Shown here piece after piece: positions 19,105-27,295 of a stretch of DNA of 64,000 nt. The notes below the pieces were generated by a model. It saw nothing but the letters and a program-made list of their open reading frames with translations. It had not been told where the DNA came from and made no database searches. The stretch's first letter is position 1; each line of letters opens with the position of its first letter. This stretch comes from Microbacterium suaedae. Its GTDB lineage: Bacteria; Actinomycetota; Actinomycetes; Actinomycetales; Microbacteriaceae. The position numbers were made by a program, and so were the translations under genes. The stretch lies in NCBI RefSeq assembly GCF_003254645.1, contig NZ_PNFD01000001.1:1302001-1366000 (forward strand), written 5' to 3'.

Positions 19105-19131
19105 CCATCCGATGCCGCACCCGTTCCGAAT
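19105..19131 (+). promoter_or_regulatory. Candidate SigK-dependent promoter
   Basis: CCATCC (19105-19110) and CCGAAT (19126-19131), 15 nt apart, lie 61 nt before the fasciclin gene. These hexamers are what I recall as the SigK promoter of Mycobacterium tuberculosis (-35 CCATCC, -10 CCGAAT); the spacer is on the short side. Position between sigK-rskA and its presumed target supports the call. Confidence 0.55.
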
Positions 19132-19192
19132 ACCTCGTGAAAGCACCCAGATGCTTCGCCGCAGGCAAGCGTCAGATCAAGAGGAGAAGGCA

Positions 19193-19870
19193 ATGATCAC
19201 GAAGAAGTCCACACTCACCGGCATGGCGGTTCTCTCGCTCGTCGCGCTCGCCGGCCTGACCGGCTGCACCAGCGACGCGGCGCCCGAGGAAGAAGAGTCG
19301 ACCGCCCCCTCTGCCGAGCAGAGCGCTCCAGCCGAGACGCAGGACGATGACATGGACAGCGACATGGCGGACCCCGCCGCGAACCTCGTCGGCCCGGGCT
19401 GCTCCGACTACGCCGACGCTGTTCCCGACGGCGCCGGCTCCATCGAGGGTATGTCCGCAGACCCCGTCGCGGTCGCCGCGTCGAACAACCCGCTGCTGAC
19501 CACTCTCGTCTCCGCGGTCTCCGGCGAGCTGAACCCGGACGTCGATCTCGTCGACACGCTCAACGGCGACGAGTTCACCGTGTTCGCCCCGGTCGACGAC
19601 GCATTCGGGCAGATCGACCAGGAGACAATCGACACCCTCAGCACGGATGCGGATCTGCTCACGTCGATCCTGACTTATCACGTGGTCCCGGGGCAGATTG
19701 CCCCGAGCGACATCGCGGGCTCCCACACAACGGTCGAGGGCTCTGACGTCGAGGTCACGGGCTCGGGCGACGCGATCATGGTCGACGACGCGAACGTGAT
19801 CTGCGGCGGCGTCCAGACCGCGAACGCGACGGTCTACCTCGTCGACGCGGTGCTGATGCCGGGGGCGTAA
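19193..19870 (+). CDS. Fasciclin-domain secreted lipoprotein (MPT83/MPT70-like)
   Basis: A 225-residue exported protein. Residues 1-24 are a lipoprotein signal peptide ending in the lipobox LTGC, followed by an acidic Ser/Ala/Glu-rich linker (to about 70) and one fasciclin domain (about 85-225) with [29 protein letters not shown] and [13 protein letters not shown]. Fasciclin proteins mediate cell-surface adhesion; the actual partner is unknown. A GAGGAGA ribosome binding site precedes the ATG. Divergent from sigK-rskA and preceded by a SigK-like promoter. Confidence 0.93.
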   Translation: MITKKSTLTGMAVLSLVALAGLTGCTSDAAPEEEESTAPSAEQSAPAETQDDDMDSDMADPAANLVGPGCSDYADAVPDGAGSIEGMSADPVAVAASNNPLLTTLVSAVSGELNPDVDLVDTLNGDEFTVFAPVDDAFGQIDQETIDTLSTDADLLTSILTYHVVPGQIAPSDIAGSHTTVEGSDVEVTGSGDAIMVDDANVICGGVQTANATVYLVDAVLMPGA

Positions 19871-19892
19871 TACCAAACGGCCGAGAGAAGCA

Positions 19893-19934
19893 GGCCGCGC
19901 CCGCGGACGTCACCGGACGTCCGCGGGCGCGGCC
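19893..19934 (+). terminator. Strong hairpin after the fasciclin gene
   Basis: A perfect 18-bp stem (19893-19910 with 19917-19934) with a 6-nt loop starts 22 nt after the fasciclin stop. There is no T-run, as is common for terminators in high-GC actinobacteria. Confidence 0.75.
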
Positions 19935-20035
19935 GCGCGGGCGAGTCCGATGCCGTCGGCCTTCCCGAGTGCTTCCACGCCCTCTTTCGCGTCGCGATGG
20001 GCGAAAAGCCACTCGGGACCAGGCAGACTCGTCCC

Positions 20036-20449
20036 ATGAGCGAGATCGACTCCTTCCTCGCCCGCGTCACACCGGCGAAGCGGCGGCGCGACGCCGAGAC
20101 GCTCCTGCCGCTCATGGCGGAGGTGACAGGTGAGGATCCGGTGCTGACGGGGACGACCATCGGCTTCGGCAGCTACCACTACCGGTATGCGTCGGGGCGC
20201 GAGGGGGACGCGGCCGCCGCGGGATTCGCCCCGCGGAAGGCCGCAACGACGATCTACCTGATGGACGGTGTCGGCGCCCACGAAGAGGACCTCGCTCACC
20301 TCGGCCCGCACAAGACGGGCGTCGGCTGCCTCTACATCGCAGACCTCACCGAGTGCGATCTCGACGCACTGCGCCGGATCGTCGCCCGGTCGTATCGGAC
20401 GCTGACGTCGGGGGTGTTCGGGCAGCGCGCTCGCGAGAGCAGCGAATGA
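20036..20449 (+). CDS. DUF1801 (YdhG-like) domain protein
   Basis: A 137-residue cytoplasmic protein. IDSFLARVTPAKRRRDAETL, then IGFGSYHYRYASGREGDA and PRKAATTIYLMDG are typical DUF1801 segments. The fold resembles the iron-chaperone frataxin-like/YdhG group; no biochemical role is established for this branch. ATG at 20036 is preferred over the longer frame from 19997. A single gene between the terminator at 19893-19934 and ogt. Confidence 0.8.
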   Translation: MSEIDSFLARVTPAKRRRDAETLLPLMAEVTGEDPVLTGTTIGFGSYHYRYASGREGDAAAAGFAPRKAATTIYLMDGVGAHEEDLAHLGPHKTGVGCLYIADLTECDLDALRRIVARSYRTLTSGVFGQRARESSE

Positions 20450-20521
20450 CCACGTCGACGGTCGCACCGCGATGTCCGATTTCCGCTCTCCTCCCGACGG
20501 CAGGGCAGCGAGAATGGGGGC

Positions 20522-21022
20522 ATGAGACGACACCTGGTCACGGGCCCGACCCCCGTCGGTGCGCTGACGCTCTTCGCGGACGACGACGCGCTGGCAGGCG
20601 TCTACATGACGGATCATCGGCACCAGCCAGACGTCGCGACGTTCGGGCCGGCTTCTGACGACGACCCCTTCCTCCTCGACGTCGCTTTACAGCTCGCGGA
20701 GTACTTCGACGGGGACCGGACGACGTTCGACATCGCCATCGCGGCCCCGGGAACCCCCTTCCAGCAGTCGGTCTGGGATGCCCTGCGCGAGATCCCCTAC
20801 GGAGAGACCTGGAGCTACCGGCGCCTCGCCGAGCACCTGGGACGCCCCGGCGCGAGCCGCGCCGTCGGCCTCGCGAACGGCCGGAACCCGGTGTCGATCG
20901 TCGTGCCGTGCCACCGCGTCATCGGCGCCGACGGCAGCCTGACCGGCTACGGCGGAGGCGTCGAGCGCAAGCGGTGGCTGCTCGCGCACGAGCGCGCGGC
21001 GGAGCCGGCTGCGCTGTTCTGA
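20522..21022 (+). CDS. ogt: Methylated-DNA--protein-cysteine methyltransferase
   Basis: Direct suicidal repair of O6-alkylguanine. The 166-residue protein has a short N-terminal domain, then [31 protein letters not shown] and the active-site motif [10 protein letters not shown] with the acceptor cysteine, ending [13 protein letters not shown]. Length and motifs are normal. No ada-type regulatory domain is present. Reads the same way as the DUF1801 gene, 72 nt downstream of it. Confidence 0.96.
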   Translation: MRRHLVTGPTPVGALTLFADDDALAGVYMTDHRHQPDVATFGPASDDDPFLLDVALQLAEYFDGDRTTFDIAIAAPGTPFQQSVWDALREIPYGETWSYRRLAEHLGRPGASRAVGLANGRNPVSIVVPCHRVIGADGSLTGYGGGVERKRWLLAHERAAEPAALF

Positions 21023-21104
21023 GGATCCGCGGCGGCGGGATCGGTTCACTCCTGAGAATCCGCGGATCCTCCCCCTCTCCGCATGAGGGTTACCGCTGCG
21101 GAGC

Positions 21105-21139
21105 TCACGCCTTGCGGAGGCACTCCGCCAGGTAGCCGT
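21105..21139 (-). pseudogene. Remnant of a glycyl-tRNA synthetase 3-prime end
   Basis: Read on the minus strand, this stretch ends DGYLAECLRKA plus a stop, against [11 protein letters not shown] plus a stop at the end of glyS (21718-21753). About 35 nt, including the stop position, align well at the nucleotide level (shared CTCCGCCAGGTAGCCGT). Nothing else of the synthetase is present upstream, so it looks like a scar of a partial duplication or of recombination across the intervening DUF2809 gene. Confidence 0.5.
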
Positions 21140-21145
21140 CGTGGA

Positions 21146-21553
21146 TCATCGCGCGGTCGTCTCGGACGCGGCCGGCGGGGCCGCCCCGCGCACACGGCGC
21201 ACGATCGCATCGACAACCGCCGCGACCGCGATCCCCAGCGCATAGAACACCAGGTCGGGCGCTGAGAACGTCGTGCCGAACACGAGCGTGAGCGGGCGGA
21301 AAGCGGCACCCCACAGCTCGGGCAGGCCCGTCAGCTGGAACAGTTCGACCCCGACGCACCAGATGAGCGCAACGGATCCTGCCGCCCACGACGGCCACCG
21401 CGGGACCACGAATGCCACGAGCAGGAAGATCAGCGCGGCATAGAGTGCGTCGCCCGTCGCGTCGCCGGCGAACCCGGCCGGCGCGAAGGCGTGCACCGAC
21501 AGCCCTGCCGCGACGACGACGACGGCCGCGAGGGCGAGGATGAATCGGCGCAT
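21146..21553 (-). CDS. DUF2809 family membrane protein
   Basis: A 135-residue protein with four hydrophobic helices. The block IWCVGVELFQLTGLPELWGA is the DUF2809 signature. Function is unknown. ATG at 21553 (MRRFILAL) is chosen because the longer frame to 21664 lacks hydrophobic continuity and crosses a repeat region. It sits between two copies of the glyS 3-prime end, so it may have been inserted or duplicated with that segment. Confidence 0.8.
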   Translation of the reverse strand: MRRFILALAAVVVVAAGLSVHAFAPAGFAGDATGDALYAALIFLLVAFVVPRWPSWAAGSVALIWCVGVELFQLTGLPELWGAAFRPLTLVFGTTFSAPDLVFYALGIAVAAVVDAIVRRVRGAAPPAASETTAR

Positions 21554-21575
21554 GGGGCCGAGGCTACGGGCACGC

Positions 21576-21655
21576 GGTCCGAGTTCTCGGAGAATCACGC
21601 GAATCTCGGACCCGGACGTCTCCGCCGAACGGAGAACTCGGCGACCGTCCGAGAA
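21576..21655. repeat. Cluster of TCCGAG/CTCGGA inverted units
   Basis: Just upstream of the DUF2809 gene the motif TCCGAG or its complement occurs repeatedly (21578, 21586, 21605, 21638 with one change, 21648). It forms nested inverted repeats such as GGTCCGAG/CTCGGACC (21576-21583, 21605-21612) and CCGAGTTCTC/GAGAACTCGG (21579-21588, 21632-21641). It could be an operator array or another palindromic element. Confidence 0.5.
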
Positions 21656-21676
21656 CGCGGGCACAGCGACGACGAA

Positions 21677-21704
21677 GCGGGCGGATCCGTGTGGATCCGC
21701 CCGC
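21677..21704 (-). terminator. Hairpin terminator of glyS
   Basis: A perfect 12-bp stem (GCGGGCGGATCC and its complement) with a 4-nt loop, 14 nt after the glyS stop on the minus strand. Confidence 0.75.
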
Positions 21705-21717
21705 CTCTCGCGTGTGC

Positions 21718-23103
21718 TTACGCCCCGCGGAGTCGCTCCGCCAGGTAGCCGTAGAGATTGTCGAGCGAGACGCGCTCCTGGCCCATCGTGTCGCGGTCGC
21801 GCACCGTGACCGCCTGGTCGTCGAGGCTGTCGAAGTCGACCGTGACGCAGAGCGGCGTGCCGATCTCGTCCTGGCGGCGGTAGCGGCGGCCGATTGCGCC
21901 GGCGTCGTCGAAGTCGACGTTCCAGGATCCGCGGAGGTCGTCGGCCACCTTGCGCGCGAGAGGCGAGAGCTTCTCGTTGCGGCTGAGCGGCAGCACGGCG
22001 ATCTTCGTCGGCGCGAGGCGCGGGTCAAGCTTGAGCACGGTGCGGGTGTCGGTGCCGCCCTTCGCGTTCGGCACTTCCTCCTCGGTGTACGCGTCGACGA
22101 GGAACGCCATCATGGCGCGGGTGAGGCCGAACGACGGCTCGATCACATACGGCACATACTTCTCGCCCGAGGCCTGGTCGAAGAAGTGCAGATTGGCACC
22201 CGACTTCTCGATGTGGTTGTTCAGGTCGAAGTCGGTGCGGTTGGCGATGCCCATGAGCTCGCCCCAGCCCTTGCCCTGGAAACCGAAGTCGTACTCGACG
22301 TCGATCGTGCGGTCGGAGTAGTGGGCGCGCTCACCGTCGGGCACATCGAACTTCCGCATATTGTCGGGGTTCACACCGAGGTCAACGAACCAATTCCAGC
22401 ACGCCTCGACCCAGTCGTCGAACCACTTCGGCGCGTCTTCGGGGGCCGTGAAGAACTCGATCTCCATCTGCTCGAACTCGCGCGTGCGGAAGATGAAGTT
22501 GCCGGGCGTGATCTCGTTGCGGAACGCCTTGCCGATCTGACCGATGCCGAACGGCGGCTTCTTGCGCGCCGCCGTGACGACGTTCGCGAAGTTTGTGAAG
22601 ATGCCCTGCGCCGTCTCGGGGCGCAGATAGTGCAGGCCCGACTCGTCGTCGACGACGCCGAGGTAGCTCTTGACGAGCCCGGAGAACGACCGCGGCTCGG
22701 TCCACTTGCCGCGCGTGCCGCAGTCGGGGCAGGCGATGTCATCCAGGCCGTTCTCGGGCTCGCGGCCCTTCTTCTCCTGGAACGCCTCGATCAGGTGATC
22801 TTCACGGTGGCGCTTGTGGCACTGCAGGCACTCGACGAGCGGATCCTGGAACGTCGCGACGTGGCCGGAGGCCTCCCACACCTTGCTGGGGAGGATGATC
22901 GAGCTGTCGAGGCCGACCATGTCGCCGCGGCCGCGCACGAATGTCTGCCACCACTGGCGGCGGATGTTCTCTTTCAGCTCGGTGCCGAGGGGGCCGTAAT
23001 CCCAGGCCGACCGGGATCCGCCGTAGATCTCGCCCGCTTGGAAGACGAATCCGCGGTGGCGGGCGAGGGCGATCACCTTGTCGAGGCGGGACTGTTCGGC
23101 CAC
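21718..23103 (-). CDS. glyS: Glycine--tRNA ligase (single-chain, class II)
   Basis: Charges tRNA(Gly). The 461-residue single-chain form (eukaryote/Gram-positive type) begins [19 protein letters not shown] and contains [12 protein letters not shown], a Cys4 zinc-like pattern (CLQC ... CPDC), motif 2 ([20 protein letters not shown]), and motif 3 [13 protein letters not shown] at 23103 follows an ATAGGAGCC ribosome binding site and matches family N-termini; the frame to 23418 is unlikely. The C-terminus [11 protein letters not shown] is repeated as a remnant at 21105-21139. Confidence 0.96.
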   Translation of the reverse strand: MAEQSRLDKVIALARHRGFVFQAGEIYGGSRSAWDYGPLGTELKENIRRQWWQTFVRGRGDMVGLDSSIILPSKVWEASGHVATFQDPLVECLQCHKRHREDHLIEAFQEKKGREPENGLDDIACPDCGTRGKWTEPRSFSGLVKSYLGVVDDESGLHYLRPETAQGIFTNFANVVTAARKKPPFGIGQIGKAFRNEITPGNFIFRTREFEQMEIEFFTAPEDAPKWFDDWVEACWNWFVDLGVNPDNMRKFDVPDGERAHYSDRTIDVEYDFGFQGKGWGELMGIANRTDFDLNNHIEKSGANLHFFDQASGEKYVPYVIEPSFGLTRAMMAFLVDAYTEEEVPNAKGGTDTRTVLKLDPRLAPTKIAVLPLSRNEKLSPLARKVADDLRGSWNVDFDDAGAIGRRYRRQDEIGTPLCVTVDFDSLDDQAVTVRDRDTMGQERVSLDNLYGYLAERLRGA

Positions 23104-23407
23104 GGTGGCTCCTATGGTCGTTCGGGGATTCTCACGCGGCCAGAGCGGCCTGCGCCGATGCATCAATCCTACTGGTGACGGCTGGGCGGGCGATCTCGCC
23201 TCCGAGCGCCGATCACGGTGCCCGGTCGGCCTCCCGGCCAGCGGTCGCGGCCCACTCGAGCCGCGCGCGGAGATCCGCTGCGTCTCGGAAGAAGAGCTCG
23301 GGCTTGTCGTTGCTTCCGCCCGGGGTGCCCGGTCGCCATAAGTTGAGCCTGGCACGGACGTCCGACACACGAACGGCCCCTGTCGGATGTCGGAGATCGA
23401 TGCCAGC
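23104..23407. other. Divergent intergenic region glyS/LLM oxidoreductase
   Basis: About 300 nt without an intact gene. It holds the glyS leader, a likely YdeI-type gene remnant (23213-23322) and, at 23355-23393, an inverted repeat with GACGTCCGACA and TGTCGGATGTC arms (one mismatch, 13-nt loop) directly before the next gene. No convincing sigma-70 promoter was seen. Confidence 0.5.
23213..23322 (-). pseudogene. Truncated YdeI/OmpD-associated-type protein remnant
   Basis: On the minus strand the frame reads [20 protein letters not shown] and then stops after about a dozen more residues. The DKPELFF-D-AA-LRA-LE pattern is the N-terminus of YdeI-like proteins (usually about 190 residues), but everything after it is gone, and no start codon with a ribosome binding site is in frame. 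I read this as a decayed fragment; a chance similarity cannot be excluded. Confidence 0.4.
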
Positions 23408-24211
23408 ATGTCGACCATGCCTCAGCCAGCGTCTGCCGTCGGTCTCGTCTTCCGCCCCGACTCTCCGCCCGAAGATCTCCCCGCGGTCGCCCGCGAACTC
23501 GACGTCGCGGGCGTCAGCGAACTGTGGCTGTGGGAGGACTGCTTCTTCGAGGGCGGGTTGACGAGCGCCACCGCGGCGCTGCTCTCGTCGGAGCGATTGC
23601 GAATCGGCATCGGCCTGCTCCCCGTCCCGCTGCGCAACCCCGCCCTGGCCGCGATGGAGATCGCGACGATCGATCGTCTCGCCCCCGGCCGGTTCGTCGC
23701 TGGCTTCGGGCACGGCGTGCTCGACTGGATGGGGCAGGTGGGCGCGCGCGTCGCCTCGCCCCTCACACTCCTGCGCGAATACGTCACGGCGGTGCGTACG
23801 CTTCTCGCAGGGGAGACGGTCGACGTCGATGGCCGCTACGTGAAGCTCGCGAACGTCGCGCTCGACTGGCCGCCGGCGACAGTGCCCGAGATCACGATTG
23901 GCGCGACCCGGCCGAAGACTCTGCGGCTCGCGGGCGAGCTCGGCGACAGTGTCCTCCTCGACGACGCCAACGACGCACCGGCGGTGCGCGCGGCGCGGGC
24001 GATCGTCGACGAGGGACGCGAGGCGGCAGGCCGCCCCGGTCGCCCCCACGTTCGCGTGTTCACCGAAATCGATCCGCGCGGATCCGGCCTTGCAGAGCGA
24101 CTGTCCGATCGCGTCGCTGAGCTCCGTGACGCGGGCGCGGACTCGGTCGCGATCCAAGCGCCGAAGGACGCGCCCGACCCCCGCGCTCTCCTCGACGCGC
24201 TGCCGCGTTGA
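23408..24211 (+). CDS. LLM-class F420-dependent oxidoreductase
   Basis: Luciferase-like TIM-barrel protein of about 267 residues. Typical segments are [52 protein letters not shown] and the [20 protein letters not shown] block. Such enzymes usually use coenzyme F420 to reduce or oxidise small organic substrates; the substrate here is unknown. Starts at 23387, 23408 and 23417 are all possible; 23408 is a compromise, with GGAG 12 nt upstream. Confidence 0.85.
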   Translation: MSTMPQPASAVGLVFRPDSPPEDLPAVARELDVAGVSELWLWEDCFFEGGLTSATAALLSSERLRIGIGLLPVPLRNPALAAMEIATIDRLAPGRFVAGFGHGVLDWMGQVGARVASPLTLLREYVTAVRTLLAGETVDVDGRYVKLANVALDWPPATVPEITIGATRPKTLRLAGELGDSVLLDDANDAPAVRAARAIVDEGREAAGRPGRPHVRVFTEIDPRGSGLAERLSDRVAELRDAGADSVAIQAPKDAPDPRALLDALPR

Positions 24212-24384
24212 GGAGATGACGCAGCCGGCCGCACCGCGGCGTCCGCGGGCCGAGGCGCGAGGTGGATCGGCGGTCTCCGGCGATCTCCTCGGGGATCCTG
24301 ATCATCGTCACGCGACCAGGGCACGCCGCACGGATCTCTCCTTGGCGGAATACGACGGGTGTCGCCCTCGTTGGCTAGCCTCTG

Positions 24385-25824
24385 ATGGTGAACGACGACG
24401 AGAATCCCCGTAGGAACCTCACGCGTCGCGCACCCGGTTGGGCGATCGTCGCCGCGCTCGCCTTCGCCGGCCTCAGCTCGGCGTTCATGTTCACCCTCGT
24501 CGTTCCGCTGCAGGCCGACCTGCCGCACCTTCTCGACGCGTCACGCGAGGAAACGAGCTGGGTCGTGACGATCACGCTCCTCGTGGCCGCCGTCGCGACC
24601 CCCATCTCGGGGCGCCTCGGCGATATGTACGGCAAGCGGCGCGTGATCCTGTTCCTGCTCGGTGCGCTGATCATCGGATCCCTCGTGGCAGCCGTCTCGG
24701 ATTCGATCGTCGGCGTCATCATCGGACGAGGCCTGCAGGGGATCACGACGGGTGTCATCCCCTTGGGAATCGCGGTCATGCGCGATGTGCTCCCGCCCGC
24801 GCGCCTCGGCACGGCCGTCGCCTTCATGAGTGCCACGATGGGTGTCGGCGGTGCCCTCGGCATGCCCGTCGCCGCCTTCATCGCCGAGAACTACGACTGG
24901 CACGCTCTGTTCTGGATGTCACTCGCCCTCGGCGTCATCGGTCTCGCGGCGATCTGGCGCATCGTGCCGGAGGACACCCTCCTGTCCCCCGGCCGTCTCG
25001 ACCTGCTCGGCGCGGTCGGTCTCGCGATCGGCCTCGCCGGACTCCTGCTGTACGTTTCGCAGGGCGCAGCCTGGGGATGGGGATCCCCCCTGTCGATCAG
25101 CTCGGTCACGATCGGCGTCGTCACCCTGTTGACGTGGGGGTACTACCAGTTGCGCGTCCGCGAACCCCTCGTCGACCTGCGGGTCGCGGCGCGACCGGCC
25201 GTCCTGATGACCAATCTCGCGGCGATCGGCATGGGGTTCGCCCTCTTCGGCTCGAACGTGTCGTTCCCGCAGCTGCTCGAGTTGCCTGTCGAGACGGGCT
25301 TCGGCTTCGGGCTCACGATGATGCAGGCCGCGCTCTGCATCATGCCCGCCGGCCTCATCATGATGGTGCTGTCCCCGCTGTCCGGCCAGCTCGAGCGCAC
25401 TTTCGGGCCACGACGGCTGTTCACGATCGGGGCCGGATCGATCGTCGTCGCCTATGCATTCGTGCTTCTGTGGTCGAGCGAGGTGTGGCACATCGTCGTC
25501 GCCAACGGCCTCATCGGCGTGGGGATCGCCTTCTCCTTCGCAGCGATGCCGATGATCATCATGCGCTCCGTGCCGAACAACGAGACGGGTGTCTCGAACG
25601 GCCTCAACGCGCTCTTCCGCTCGGTCGGCACATCGAGCGCCTCGGCCGTGATGGGCGGCGTCCTCGCCGCGATGTCTGGTCCGGACCACCTGCCGACATC
25701 GGCTGCCTTCGCGACCTGCTTCTGGATCGCGATCGCGGCGGCCGTCGTGGCGACCACGCTGACCCTCTTCATCCCCCGTTCGACGCCCGGCGCCGATCGC
25801 TCCTCACTCCCCGCGGGATCCTGA
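24385..25824 (+). CDS. MFS drug/metabolite efflux transporter (DHA2-like, 14 helices)
   Basis: A 479-residue polytopic protein. The N-terminal half shows WVVTITLLVAAVATPISGRL with the loop motif GRLGDMYGKRR, and IGRGLQGITTGVIPLGIAVM, both typical of the DHA2 branch. An extended centre between helices 6 and 7 supports 14 helices. Substrate unknown; probably proton-driven export. The upstream 170 nt contain a loose GAGGAGAT/ATCTCCTC inverted repeat. No dedicated regulator adjoins it. Confidence 0.88.
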   Translation: MVNDDENPRRNLTRRAPGWAIVAALAFAGLSSAFMFTLVVPLQADLPHLLDASREETSWVVTITLLVAAVATPISGRLGDMYGKRRVILFLLGALIIGSLVAAVSDSIVGVIIGRGLQGITTGVIPLGIAVMRDVLPPARLGTAVAFMSATMGVGGALGMPVAAFIAENYDWHALFWMSLALGVIGLAAIWRIVPEDTLLSPGRLDLLGAVGLAIGLAGLLLYVSQGAAWGWGSPLSISSVTIGVVTLLTWGYYQLRVREPLVDLRVAARPAVLMTNLAAIGMGFALFGSNVSFPQLLELPVETGFGFGLTMMQAALCIMPAGLIMMVLSPLSGQLERTFGPRRLFTIGAGSIVVAYAFVLLWSSEVWHIVVANGLIGVGIAFSFAAMPMIIMRSVPNNETGVSNGLNALFRSVGTSSASAVMGGVLAAMSGPDHLPTSAAFATCFWIAIAAAVVATTLTLFIPRSTPGADRSSLPAGS

Positions 25825-25911
25825 TCCCCGGGTCTCTCCGGCATACCCCCTCGGTCTCACCGCTCGCACCGGACCTCGTGCCGCGCGCCGGTGAGGGTCG
25901 CGCGCTGGTGA

Positions 25912-25967
25912 GGGTCGCCAATAATCGTCAATGCGAACGTCCCCACACTGACGTTTCCTGGCGACCC
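25912..25967. repeat. 56-bp palindromic element, copy 2
   Basis: 22-nt arms (25912-25933, 25946-25967) around a 12-nt loop. The left arm is the most degraded of the three copies (CAATAATCGTCAATG in place of CCAGGAAACGTCAGTG), while the outer GGGTCGCCA is intact. It lies between the convergent MFS and GNAT genes. A partial GGTGAGGGTCGC duplicate precedes it. Confidence 0.8.
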
Positions 25968-25984
25968 TCGCCTGGAGGGACACG

Positions 25985-26026
25985 TCAGGAGGGGCGCGTC
26001 AGGAGGAGCGCGTCAGGAGGTCTGCG
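25985..26026. repeat. Three tandem 14-bp repeats at the GNAT gene end
   Basis: TCAGGAGG plus six variable bases repeats at 25985, 25999 and 26013 with a strict 14-nt period. The third unit includes the stop codon and last codons of the GNAT gene. A small slippage or duplication product; no function is evident. Confidence 0.7.
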
Positions 26027-26702
26027 TCTCGACGAACAGGTATCCGCGGTCGATGTCGAATCCTGCGATGCTGAGCCCGCGGTTCGTCAGAACCGCCATC
26101 TCGCGGCGCAGCGTCATCCGCCACTCGTGGGCCTCGTCGGGTGCTTCGGCGCGCATCTGCTCGACGTCTCGGGGGATCGCGAGCGTCTCGACGACCTGTT
26201 CCGGAGCCAGGGTCTTCGCGATGTCGGCGAGCGCCCACTTCACGTCGAGGCGGTCGCTCTCGTCGCCGGCGTCGCCGCCGCCGAAGATCCCGTACTGGTT
26301 CACCGCGTAGCCCGTCACGCGCGCGCCGAGCACCGTGAGGAAGAAGTGCGCGTTGCGCGCCACGAGCGGATCGAAAGTCCACGTCACGTTCCCGACGCCG
26401 CGCGAGAGCGCCCACTGGCGCTGGTGCTCCTTGAGCTCACGCCCCCAGCCCCGCCCGCGGAACTCCGGGAGCAGGGCCGTGATGTGCGAGTGCATCGACC
26501 GCGTCGACGGCTCGCCGAAGAACGCCACGGAGGCGCCGACCATGCGCCCGCCGTCGAAGAAGCCGACGGCGTAGTTGCCCGACTGCTGCAGGGCTCGCAG
26601 GGTGCCGGCGTCGACGACGCGCTCGGGCCCGCGGATCGCGTCGAGCACCCCCTGTGCCTCGAGAATCAGTTCGACGGTGTCCAGATCGCGGATCTCACGC
26701 AT
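26013..26702 (-). CDS. GNAT-fold N-acetyltransferase
   Basis: A 229-residue cytoplasmic protein. The acetyl-CoA binding core appears as SHITALLPEFRGRGWGRELK (motif A with RGRGWG), after GNYAVGFFDGGRMVGASVAF (beta strands). The C-terminal half, with WTFDPLVARNAHFFLTVLGA, resembles the COG3375 group. Substrate unknown. Start ATG 26702. It lies downstream of the pca operon on the same strand, but a 131-nt hairpin separates it. Confidence 0.8.
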   Translation of the reverse strand: MREIRDLDTVELILEAQGVLDAIRGPERVVDAGTLRALQQSGNYAVGFFDGGRMVGASVAFFGEPSTRSMHSHITALLPEFRGRGWGRELKEHQRQWALSRGVGNVTWTFDPLVARNAHFFLTVLGARVTGYAVNQYGIFGGGDAGDESDRLDVKWALADIAKTLAPEQVVETLAIPRDVEQMRAEAPDEAHEWRMTLRREMAVLTNRGLSIAGFDIDRGYLFVETQTS

Positions 26703-26743
26703 GCTCACCAGCGTAGGCCCCCGCGCGGCCCGAACGCGCCGGT

Positions 26744-26874
26744 GTCGGAGCGATTCGATGGGCACCGCGCCGGCGTCGGAGCCGTGGAGGGTGACGGCCG
26801 CGGATACCGGCGTGTCGTCCGCCCGAGCGGTATCCGTTCCGACATCGGCGCGGTGCCCCTGCGAACGCTCCGAC
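26744..26874. repeat. 131-nt long imperfect hairpin between pcaC and the GNAT gene
   Basis: Arms of 37 nt (26744-26780 and 26838-26874) pair with only a few mismatches; both contain GGGCACCGCGCCG or its complement. Inside is a second stem, CGGATACCG/CGGTATCCG (26801-26809, 26828-26836). It follows the pcaC stop by 20 nt on the minus strand, so it is a good candidate for ending pca transcription, or a degenerate mobile palindrome. Confidence 0.7.
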
Positions 26875-26893
26875 GCTCGCGCGCCCGAACCGC

Positions 26894-27295
26894 TCACTCC
26901 TCGTCGCCGTAGACCTCCTGGGCGATGCGGAAGGCCGTGTTCGCGTCGGGCACGCCGCAGTAGATCGCCGACTGGAGGATGACCTCCTTGACCTCCTCGA
27001 CGGTGAGCCCGTTGCGGATCGCGGCGCGCAGGTGCATCGCGAGCTCCTCGTGGTGGCCCCGCGCGATGAGCGCCGTGATCACGGCGACGGAACGCGCGCG
27101 GCGGTCGAGGCCGGGGCGCGTCCAGATCTCGCCCCACGCATAGCGCGAGATGAAGTCCTGGAACTCCTCGGTCAGCTCGGTCTGATTCGCCGTCGCCCGG
27201 TCGACGTGGGCATCGCTCAGCACCTCGCGGCGCACGACCATCCCGTTGTCGTACCGCTCACCGTCGGTGATTCCCTCGCCGCGCGGACGACTCAT
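26894..27295 (-). CDS. pcaC: 4-carboxymuconolactone decarboxylase
   Basis: Converts 4-carboxymuconolactone to 3-oxoadipate enol-lactone in the protocatechuate branch of the beta-ketoadipate pathway. The 133-residue, all-helical protein has RRARSVAVITALIARGHHEELAMHLRA (shown partly: ITALIARGHHEELAMH) and EVILQSAIYCGVPDANTAF, the family core with its His and Cys. The start overlaps the pcaD stop (ATGA). Here pcaC and pcaD are separate genes, not the pcaL fusion seen in some actinobacteria. Confidence 0.95.
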   Translation of the reverse strand: MSRPRGEGITDGERYDNGMVVRREVLSDAHVDRATANQTELTEEFQDFISRYAWGEIWTRPGLDRRARSVAVITALIARGHHEELAMHLRAAIRNGLTVEEVKEVILQSAIYCGVPDANTAFRIAQEVYGDEE

